Positions 1 to 5,090 of a stretch of DNA of 5,991 bases are shown here, in pieces. The stretch covers positions 1-5,991 of the forward strand of contig CABSZR010000096.1 in the NCBI GenBank assembly GCA_902482185.1. The letters are read 5' to 3'. The translations under genes were made by a program, and so were the position numbers. The stretch's first letter is position 1. Every line of letters starts with the position of its first letter. The stretch comes from an uncultured Collinsella sp. (GTDB lineage: Bacteria > Actinomycetota > Coriobacteriia > Coriobacteriales > Coriobacteriaceae). A model generated the notes under the pieces. The model saw nothing but the letters and a program-made list of their open reading frames with translations, was not told the DNA's origin and made no database searches.

Positions 1-8
1 AGGATACG

Positions 9-434
9 GTGAGGCGGGCGCTAAGCCGCATCCTGGGAGATGCGGGAATCGGTGCGACCGACCCAGATGCGCCGCTGCCATATCACCTGCTCTTGCAAGG
101 ACTCTGCTTTGGATTGCCGGGCTATGCCAATCCTGCTTCGAGGCGAAAGTGTGGCGCGGATCGCTGGGACATCCAGGTTTTTCCTACGGGCGCCGTGTTC
201 GACGTAGCAGATACGATTGGCATGCTGGACGAGCGTCCGCTGATAACGATTAACTTGATGTATGACCCCGATGTGGATGCGCTGGGCCTGGAATTGCTGG
301 CCGTGCAGTCGCTACTCGACATAGAGCGCGACGGCATCGACGAAATCCGTGTGCCGCGACCGGGCGTTGGCCGCATGCGCTGGGGGTTTGGTTTTGATGG
401 GCAGCATGTGACTACGGTGTGCCAGCGGCTTTAA
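9..434 (+). CDS. Unidentified protein, possibly 5'-truncated
   Basis: A 141-residue reading frame that starts with GTG at 9 and ends with TAA at 432-434. AGGA at bases 1-4 lies four bases before the GTG and could be its ribosome binding site. However, the frame is also open to the window edge, so the gene may begin further left. I do not recognise the family. The protein has no signal peptide, membrane segment or cysteine cluster. Residues 75-95 are hydrophobic and strand-like (ITINL). The C-terminal part reads IRVPRPGVGRMRW (about residues 113-125), which loosely recalls the PRxGxG..W segment of macro (ADP-ribose-binding) domains, but the usual N-terminal macro motifs are not visible, so this is only a hint. 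Codon choice (gga, cta, agg, cca) is less biased than in the glycosyltransferases. It is convergent with the next gene and probably unrelated to the glycan genes. Confidence 0.55.
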   Translation: MRRALSRILGDAGIGATDPDAPLPYHLLLQGLCFGLPGYANPASRRKCGADRWDIQVFPTGAVFDVADTIGMLDERPLITINLMYDPDVDALGLELLAVQSLLDIERDGIDEIRVPRPGVGRMRWGFGFDGQHVTTVCQRL

Positions 435-458
435 GCACTGAGGTGTTTCCGGCTTCCG

Positions 459-1478
459 TTACTTGGTGGCCTTCATGGGCGGCATGGGCTTCCAGTTGGG
501 GTCCTTGATGATCTTGCGGGCGTCCTTCATGCCGCGGCGCAGCGCCGGAATTCCGGTCTTAAAGCACTTGTCAACGGCGGCCAGGCGAATGAACTCCTTG
601 CAGAAGGTCGCGGCGTTGCCCAGACGGAACAGCACGGGGTGATAGTCGCCGTAAATCTGCATGTAGCGGGCCAGATAACCGCGGTTGCGCATGATGTAGT
701 AACGGTTGGTGTCGCTCGTGGAGTTGAGCTGTCGTTTGCCGGCGATGTCCCAGTTAGAGACGGCGCGGGCGCGTTTGAGCACCACGTCGGCGACTACAGC
801 GGCGGGGAAGTGCTGGCTGGCGACATAACCGTAGCAGGCGTCGTCGCCGTAGATGAAGAAGCGAGCGTCGGGCAGGCCGATCTTGTCGACCACACGGCGC
901 GAGAACATGCCGCCCTCAAAGCACAGCTGGTTCATGGCGCGATGGCCCTCGGGGCCTAAGTCCCACTTGGCGACGGGGTTGGGAATGCCGAGCGAAAGGA
1001 TGAGCTGGTACTGCCAAAAGAAGGCGCCGCCGTCGAAGTCCAGGCGCGAACCCTGGATGACGTCGTAGCGGACGGTCCACTTGGCCAAGCGCTCGATGCC
1101 TTCGGGGATGACGAGCACGTCATCGTCCATGACCCAGAACCACTGGGCCCCCAAGTCGTAGGCGCATTTAGTGCCGGCGGAGAAGCCGCCCGCACCGCCG
1201 CCGTTTTCGAGCTGCGGGGCGTAGATGACACGGTCGGTGCCGCCCTGCGCGTCGGGCTGCTCGGTGTCGATGCCCCACAGGTTGGCCAGGCGCTCGTTGA
1301 ATGCGGTGCACATGGCCTCGGTCTCGCGCGAATTCTCGTTATCGACAATCACGATGCGCCAGGGCGCGGCCGTGAGCTCGGTCATGGAGTCGAACAAATT
1401 GGCCAGGAGTTCCTGGCGTTTGTACGTAACGACGACGATGGCGAGCTTATCGATGGGAGCGGGAAGGGTTGAAGGCAT
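459..1478 (-). CDS. GT2 family glycosyltransferase, galactofuranosyl/rhamnosyltransferase-like
   Basis: A 339-residue cytoplasmic sugar transferase that would move a sugar from a nucleotide-sugar donor to a glycan acceptor. Seen: the GT-A start LAIVVVTYKRQELL (residues 12-25), the nucleotide-binding IVIVDNENS (42-50), the glycine-rich ENGGGAGGFSAGT (91-103), the metal-binding MDDDV (117-121), an EGGMFSRR acceptor-side segment (188-195), FFIYGDD (207-213) with likely catalytic acids, and the late NRYYIMRNRGYLARY (258-272). The NGGGAGGF...MDDDV...GDD pattern is typical of the COG1216 group, which includes rhamnosyl- and galactofuranosyltransferases such as GlfT. The exact sugar is inferred and uncertain. 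The frame extends upstream to an ATG at 1613, but I place the start at the ATG at 1478. That start has a GAAAGGA site before it, begins just ahead of the GT core, and leaves the candidate promoter outside the gene. It is divergent from the four plus-strand glycosyltransferases and ends 24 bases from the convergent small gene. Confidence 0.92.
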   Translation of the reverse strand: MPSTLPAPIDKLAIVVVTYKRQELLANLFDSMTELTAAPWRIVIVDNENSRETEAMCTAFNERLANLWGIDTEQPDAQGGTDRVIYAPQLENGGGAGGFSAGTKCAYDLGAQWFWVMDDDVLVIPEGIERLAKWTVRYDVIQGSRLDFDGGAFFWQYQLILSLGIPNPVAKWDLGPEGHRAMNQLCFEGGMFSRRVVDKIGLPDARFFIYGDDACYGYVASQHFPAAVVADVVLKRARAVSNWDIAGKRQLNSTSDTNRYYIMRNRGYLARYMQIYGDYHPVLFRLGNAATFCKEFIRLAAVDKCFKTGIPALRRGMKDARKIIKDPNWKPMPPMKATK

Positions 1479-1489
1479 GAGGCAATATA

Positions 1490-1496
1490 TCCTTTC
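1490..1496 (-). promoter_or_regulatory. Ribosome binding site deciding the 1478 start
   Basis: On the minus strand GAAAGGA lies 11 bases before the ATG at 1478. The spacing is slightly long, but it is the best Shine-Dalgarno match near any in-frame start of this gene. It supports the shorter 339-residue protein over the 384-residue extension from 1613. Confidence 0.55.
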
Positions 1497-1553
1497 ACGC
1501 GCGGCGGGCGAGTGCTGCGCGGAAGCTATCGAATACGTCCTTGGGACTGTCCT

Positions 1554-1584
1554 ATTGTAAAGGCTCGGCGCACCTTGGCGGCAA
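1554..1584 (-). promoter_or_regulatory. Candidate promoter for the minus-strand glycosyltransferase
   Basis: On the minus strand a TACAAT -10 hexamer (1554-1559) is preceded by TTGCCG (1579-1584) with a 19-base spacer, longer than the ideal 17. It would give a leader of roughly 65-70 bases before the ATG at 1478. The -10 is a good match and the -35 is moderate. It sits in the divergent intergenic region where a promoter is expected. Confidence 0.4.
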
Positions 1585-1598
1585 GCTTTGAATAAAAC

Positions 1599-1610
1599 GC
1601 AGGAACCTGC
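1599..1610. repeat. Short dyad between divergent promoters
   Basis: GCAGG-AA-CCTGC is a perfect 5-base inverted repeat with a 2-base centre. It lies between the two outward-facing candidate promoters, where an operator could act on both. It is short enough to occur by chance in GC-rich DNA, so an operator role is only a possibility. Confidence 0.2.
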
Positions 1611-1640
1611 CATGGGCCCGCCGCATGACGTGGGGCTGCT

Positions 1641-1670
1641 TTGCCCGCAAGAGGCTCCATAGATTATATA
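1641..1670 (+). promoter_or_regulatory. Candidate promoter for the plus-strand glycosyltransferase series
   Basis: TTGCCC (1641-1646) and TATATA (1665-1670) are separated by 18 bases, in the locally most AT-rich stretch of the intergenic region. Transcription would start near 1677, giving a leader of about 55-60 bases before the TTG start at 1735. An overlapping TATAAA at 1667-1672 is an alternative -10 with a poorer spacer. Confidence 0.45.
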
Positions 1671-1723
1671 AACGCCCGCTGGCGCGCTGACCCTTTGATA
1701 CCATGAAACGACAGGTATTTCCT

Positions 1724-1729
1724 AAGGAG
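1724..1729 (+). promoter_or_regulatory. Ribosome binding site for the TTG start at 1735
   Basis: AAGGAG lies five bases before the TTG at 1735. No in-frame ATG or GTG with a comparable site is present, so this decides the start. The nearby ATG at 1703 is in another frame. The type A paralog at 3960 uses the same arrangement: a strong site, five bases, then TTG. Confidence 0.75.
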
Positions 1730-1734
1730 CACAT

Positions 1735-2838
1735 TTGTCTACTAACGCCTCTGGCAGCCCTGTTCTGTCGCTGCTTATTCCCATTTACAATGTTCAGCGC
1801 TACCTGCGCGAGTGCCTCGATTCCGCCCTGGCGCAGACGCTCAAGGATATTGAGATCATCTGCATTAACGACGGGTCGACCGACAACTCGCCGGCGATTA
1901 TCCGCGAGTATATGGAGCGCGATAGGCGCGTCAAGATGATCGACAAGGCCAACAGCGGCTACGGCGACTCGATGAACCACGGCCTGGAGATGGCGCGTGG
2001 CAAGTACGTTGGCATCTTGGAGTCCGATGACTTTATGGCGTCCGACGCACTCGAAAAACTTGTCTCGGCCGCCGATAGCAATAATGCCGACTTTGCGAAG
2101 GCGAACTTTGATTTCTACTGGTCTAAGCCCGAGGAGCGCCGTTCGCTGCACGAGATGTTTAAAGCCAAGGACTGTGGCAAGCCAGTGCACCCGAGCGATA
2201 CGACGCAGTTCTTTAAGCAAAAGCCGTCGATTTGGTCGGCCGTGTACCGTCGCGATTTTCTTGAGCGCAACGGCATCAAGTTCTTGCCGACTCCGGGGGC
2301 ATCCTTTCAGGACACGTCATTCGCCTTTAAGGTGATCGCGTGCGCCGATAAGGCTGTTTACCTGCATGATGCCGTGTTGTCGTATCGCCAGGACAACGAG
2401 AATTCCTCGGTCAATTCTTCGGCTAAGGTCTTTTGCGTCAATACCGAGTATGCCGAGATTGAGCGTTGGATTCGAGAGGATTATGCCCGCGACCACGCAA
2501 GCGGCGATGTCGCGCGCATGCTCAAGTTTAATCAGCTCATTAAGTACGATTCGTACATGTGGAACTACGTACGCCTGGCGCCCAAGTTCTATAAGGAGTT
2601 CCTGGTTCAGATGGCCAAGGAGTTCCAAGCGGCCTTGGACGCCGGGGACTTTTCGCTTGATGACCTCAAGCCGTGGAAGCGCGCGAATCTCGCTGCCATC
2701 CTCAAAGATCCCGAGGGCTGGGTTGACGAGCATCCGAGTTTTGCGACGGATGGTGCCTTGGGGCGTGCTAAGTATTACGCCTCGGTTGGAGGCCCAGGCG
2801 TGGTTGCTGCCTTCCTCATCGAATCGCTGAGGGGGTAG
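1735..2838 (+). CDS. GT2 family glycosyltransferase (type A, first copy)
   Basis: A 367-residue glycosyltransferase likely adding one sugar during surface-polysaccharide repeat-unit assembly at the inner membrane face. The GT-A domain is clear: LSLLIPIYNV (residues 11-20) opens the nucleotide-binding fold, INDGSTD (44-50) contacts the donor nucleotide, NSGYGDSMNHG (73-83) is a family loop, and ESDD (96-99) is the metal-binding DxD-type motif. Later motifs are PSIWSA (164-169), FLPTPGASFQD (183-193), whose D193 is a likely catalytic acid/base, and YRQDNENSS (217-225). The remaining C-terminal 140 residues are helical-looking, with no clear membrane span. The start is TTG, chosen from the AAGGAG five bases upstream. 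The stop is six bases before the next gene, so the two are probably co-transcribed and translationally coupled. It is a close paralog of the gene at 3960, especially over the first 100 residues. Donor and acceptor cannot be told from sequence. Confidence 0.93.
   Translation: MSTNASGSPVLSLLIPIYNVQRYLRECLDSALAQTLKDIEIICINDGSTDNSPAIIREYMERDRRVKMIDKANSGYGDSMNHGLEMARGKYVGILESDDFMASDALEKLVSAADSNNADFAKANFDFYWSKPEERRSLHEMFKAKDCGKPVHPSDTTQFFKQKPSIWSAVYRRDFLERNGIKFLPTPGASFQDTSFAFKVIACADKAVYLHDAVLSYRQDNENSSVNSSAKVFCVNTEYAEIERWIREDYARDHASGDVARMLKFNQLIKYDSYMWNYVRLAPKFYKEFLVQMAKEFQAALDAGDFSLDDLKPWKRANLAAILKDPEGWVDEHPSFATDGALGRAKYYASVGGPGVVAAFLIESLRG
1768..2037 (+). repeat. Duplicated 5' block, copy 1 (matches 3987-4256)
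   Basis: These 270 bases encode residues 12-101 of the first type A gene and align without gaps to 3987-4256. By hand count there are 33 mismatches, about 88% identity. Uninterrupted identical runs include 30 bases at 1796-1825 (copy at 4015-4044) and 28 bases at 1951-1978 (copy at 4170-4197). Identity falls sharply just after the ESDD motif. Confidence 0.9.
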
Positions 2839-2844
2839 GTCGGC

Positions 2845-3885
2845 ATGGGAGAGGCCTCGTGTCCTGAAGCTACCATTGTCGTCCCCGTTTACAACTCTGC
2901 GCGCTCCATTCAGCGATGCCTCGATTCGCTGTTGGCCCAGTCCGAGCGCTCGATTCAGGTTGTGTGTGTCAACGACGGTTCGACTGATGATTCGTTGAAC
3001 TTGTTGCGCCAGATCGCGCAGGCCGACGATCGCGTACTGGTGATTGACCAGGAAAACGCGGGCGTTTCGTGCGCTCGAAATGCCGGTATCGATGCCGCCG
3101 AGGGCGAGACCGTCTTTTTTGTGGACGCCGACGATTACATCGATGCCCAGACGATCGAGCGCGTGCTACATGCTATGGAGTCTGCAGATGCCGAGGCCGC
3201 CGTTTTTGGCGGCGTCTGTGAACCTGCCGATGCTGCCCCCAAACGCGTCCAGCAACTCATGAGCCCCAAAGCTGGTACCTTCGGCGCCCGTGATCCCCAA
3301 CTGCTGCTCCATTCGAATGCGCAGCCCTATGCCTGCCGTGCGGCTTTTTCGCGCGAGCTGCTCAATCGCGAAGGCATTCGCTTCGCCCCCGGTTTGGCTT
3401 TGGGCGAGGACGTCGTCTTCCAATTTGCGGCTTATGCGCTTGCCCGCAAGACCGTCGTCATGCCGGACAAGTTCTACCACTACGTGATGGAGAGTGAATC
3501 GGCGACGCACGAGTTCAACAGTGCCGAGGCTCGCGCCAAAAAGCTTGACGCCCACATGAGGATGCTCGAGGAGGTCTTGGAGGACTGGGCGGCCTACGGT
3601 CTTTTGGACCTGTGCCCCGGCGAGCTGATAACTTGGTTTTTGGACCTAATTGTGTTCGACCTGGCGCGCTTGGATGCCGATGACTTCCATCGCGTGGCGG
3701 CTCGCGTCAACATGGACCTTACGACGTTTTTGGGAACGGAGTGGGCGGATATGCCTGCTAAGGGCGCCGTTTGCCGTGTTGCCCGCAAGCTCGTTGCGGC
3801 GACCTCGGGCGTTTCGATGGCAGACGCCACGCTGTTCTATCTTTCGACTCGCGGTCTCAAAGCCTGCCTGGAGCGCTTTATCTAA
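2845..3885 (+). CDS. GT2 family glycosyltransferase (type B, first copy)
   Basis: A 346-residue GT-A enzyme. ATIVVPVYNS (residues 9-18) starts the nucleotide-binding fold, VNDGSTDDS (42-50) follows, then NAGVSCARNAGI (71-82), a typical GT2 loop. DADD (94-97) is the metal-binding motif, and LGEDVVF (186-192) carries the likely catalytic acid. YHYV (211-214) ends the recognisable core. The C-terminal 130 residues look helical, with no signal peptide or clear membrane anchor. The ATG is six bases after the upstream stop. The purine-rich GAGGGGG at 2829-2835, overlapping the end of the previous gene, can serve as ribosome binding site, which fits translational coupling. It differs from its type A neighbours in having D-x-D-D rather than E-S-D-D, and is related to the truncated gene at 5091 (shared GED motif, aromatic core and C-terminal plan). 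The sugar specificity is unknown. Confidence 0.93.
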   Translation: MGEASCPEATIVVPVYNSARSIQRCLDSLLAQSERSIQVVCVNDGSTDDSLNLLRQIAQADDRVLVIDQENAGVSCARNAGIDAAEGETVFFVDADDYIDAQTIERVLHAMESADAEAAVFGGVCEPADAAPKRVQQLMSPKAGTFGARDPQLLLHSNAQPYACRAAFSRELLNREGIRFAPGLALGEDVVFQFAAYALARKTVVMPDKFYHYVMESESATHEFNSAEARAKKLDAHMRMLEEVLEDWAAYGLLDLCPGELITWFLDLIVFDLARLDADDFHRVAARVNMDLTTFLGTEWADMPAKGAVCRVARKLVAATSGVSMADATLFYLSTRGLKACLERFI

Positions 3886-3896
3886 TTCCAAGCGCT
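3872..3896 (+). other. Hairpin around the stop codon of the 2845 gene
   Basis: AGCGCTT (3872-3878) and AAGCGCT (3890-3896) form a perfect 7-base-pair stem with an 11-base loop that contains the TAA stop. No T run follows, so it is not a standard intrinsic terminator. It could modulate read-through or protect the upstream message, or be chance. Confidence 0.3.
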
Positions 3897-3916
3897 GCCG
3901 CCCGCCGCAACTCGGC

Positions 3917-3925
3917 TGCTAAAAT
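3917..3925 (+). promoter_or_regulatory. Possible internal promoter (extended -10)
   Basis: TGCTAAAAT fits an extended -10 element (TGnTATAAT, one mismatch in the hexamer) in the only sizeable gap of the plus-strand series (3886-3959). No convincing -35 is present 17 bases upstream. It would start a transcript near 3932 for the second pair of glycosyltransferases. Confidence 0.35.
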
Positions 3926-3948
3926 AACTCTGTTACACGCTATTCAAC

Positions 3949-3954
3949 AGGAGG
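3949..3954 (+). promoter_or_regulatory. Ribosome binding site for the TTG start at 3960
   Basis: A perfect AGGAGG lies five bases before TTG at 3960. It decides the start: the frame stays open leftward to 3771, but that would overlap the previous gene by over 100 bases, and its upstream part has no similarity to glycosyltransferases. Confidence 0.85.
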
Positions 3955-3959
3955 TTCTC

Positions 3960-5078
3960 TTGCAGAACTCTGATACCCCTAAAGTTTCGCTGCTTGTTCC
4001 CATCTGCAATGTTGAGCGCTACCTGCGCGAGTGCCTCGATTCCGTCGTGGCGCAGACGCTCAAGGACATCGAGATCATCTGCATCAACGACGGTTCTACC
4101 GATAGCTCGCCAGATATCATCCGCGAGTACATGGAGCGCGATCCCCGTGTAAAGATGATCGACAAGGTTAACAGCGGCTACGGCGACTCGATGAACCGCG
4201 GCCTGGAGATGGCGCGCGGCGAGTACGTGGGCATCCTTGAGTCCGACGACTTCATGTTTGAGGATTCGCTCCAAAAGCTGGTCGCCAAGGCCGATGCTGA
4301 GCATGCCGATGTGGTAAAGGGCGACTTTTACCTGTATTGGTCCACGCCCAGCGAACGCCGTGAACTGTTTGGGATTATCGACGAGCATATGACGGGCGCC
4401 GCGTATCGCCCCGTCGATCGCCCGGGCATCTTCTACCGCAAACCTTCCATTTGGTCGGCTATCTATCGGCGCGAGTTCCTCAACGACAATCAGATTCGGT
4501 TCCTTCCCACGCCGGGTGCCTCGTATCAGGACGCAGGCTTTAATTTTAAGGTTTGGGCTTGTGCCGAACGTGCCGCGTTTATTGCGGACCCCATTTTGTG
4601 CTATCGCCAGGATAACGAGAAGAGCTCCGTTAATTCGCCCAACAAGGTGTTTTGCGTGTGCGACGAGTATGCCGAGATGCAGCGATTTTTGACCGAGCGT
4701 CCCGAGCTCAAGGCTCAGCTCCAGGGCATTTTAATGCGCATGAAGGTCGATACGTATCGTTGGAATGATGAGCGTCTGGTCGATGAATTGCGTGAGCAGT
4801 TTTGGAAGAAAGCCTCGTCCGAGCTCAAGGCCGATTGGGATGCCGGTCGCTTTGACCTGTCGCTGTTTGATCCGCGTGGCGAGACCGACTTGCGCCTGAT
4901 GGTCAAGTCGCCCCGCGCCTATATCGATTCGCGCTTTGACTTTAAGAAGCCGGGCAAGCTCAATACGTTTAAGCATTACTTTAAGATCGGCGGCCTGCCG
5001 TTGGTCTGGCGCGTGCTGACGTATCAGCGCACCTACGGCGACAACCCGCACCCTGATGACGTTCCCGCCGCACAGTAG
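3960..5078 (+). CDS. GT2 family glycosyltransferase (type A, second copy)
   Basis: A 372-residue paralog of the gene at 1735 with the same motif order: VSLLVPICNV (residues 9-18), INDGSTD (42-48), NSGYGDSMNRG (71-81), ESDD (94-97), PSIWSA (163-168), FLPTPGASYQD (181-191) and YRQDNEKSS (215-223). By hand count 80 of 93 residues are identical over residues 7-99; identity is far lower afterwards (about 44% over the next 41), so acceptor or sugar specificity probably differs. Position 16 is cysteine where the usual GT2 motif and the paralog have tyrosine; in SpsA the matching Tyr stacks on the uracil of the donor. The TTG start is set by AGGAGG five bases upstream. The tail (DNPHPDDVPAAQ) is polar and extends past the paralog. 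It lies 74 bases after the 2845 gene and 12 before the next, and probably shares a transcript with the latter. No membrane segment is evident. Confidence 0.93.
   Translation: MQNSDTPKVSLLVPICNVERYLRECLDSVVAQTLKDIEIICINDGSTDSSPDIIREYMERDPRVKMIDKVNSGYGDSMNRGLEMARGEYVGILESDDFMFEDSLQKLVAKADAEHADVVKGDFYLYWSTPSERRELFGIIDEHMTGAAYRPVDRPGIFYRKPSIWSAIYRREFLNDNQIRFLPTPGASYQDAGFNFKVWACAERAAFIADPILCYRQDNEKSSVNSPNKVFCVCDEYAEMQRFLTERPELKAQLQGILMRMKVDTYRWNDERLVDELREQFWKKASSELKADWDAGRFDLSLFDPRGETDLRLMVKSPRAYIDSRFDFKKPGKLNTFKHYFKIGGLPLVWRVLTYQRTYGDNPHPDDVPAAQ
3987..4256 (+). repeat. Duplicated 5' block, copy 2 (matches 1768-2037)
   Basis: Second copy of the 270-base block, coding residues 10-99 of the second type A gene, about 88% identical to copy 1 with no gaps. 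Only 17 of the 79 codons for identical residues differ within the block. In three conserved motifs further downstream, 21 of 38 such codons differ. Confidence 0.9.
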
Positions 5079-5081
5079 GAG
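5077..5081 (+). promoter_or_regulatory. Ribosome binding site overlapping the upstream stop
   Basis: AGGAG begins inside the TAG stop of the 3960 gene and lies nine bases before the ATG at 5091. The overlap of stop codon and ribosome binding site suggests translational coupling of the two glycosyltransferases. Confidence 0.7.
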
Positions 5082-5090
5082 CGAGTGATT

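Noticed and set aside
433..448. Possible bidirectional terminator between the convergent genes (AAGCAC, 4-base loop, GTGTTT).
   Set aside because: The stem is only six pairs including a G-T wobble, partly inside the stop codon, and has no real T run on either side.
1479..1613. N-terminal extension of the minus-strand glycosyltransferase to an ATG at 1613.
   Set aside because: The extra 45 residues show no family similarity, would cover the candidate promoter, and lack a clear ribosome binding site; the ATG at 1478 has GAAAGGA upstream.
1695..1721. TTGATA with TATTTC as a second promoter before the 1735 gene.
   Set aside because: The spacer is only 15 bases, the -10 match is poor, and the transcript start would fall at or beyond the ribosome binding site.
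1552..2220. A 222-residue minus-strand frame that resembles another minus-strand frame at 3933-4388.
   Set aside because: Both are antisense to the duplicated 5' block of the type A genes. Their likeness is only a mirror of that paralogy.
3771..3959. N-terminal extension of the 3960 gene to an ATG at 3771.
   Set aside because: It would overlap the 2845 gene by 115 bases in another frame, has no similarity to GT2 N-termini, and ignores the perfect AGGAGG before TTG 3960.
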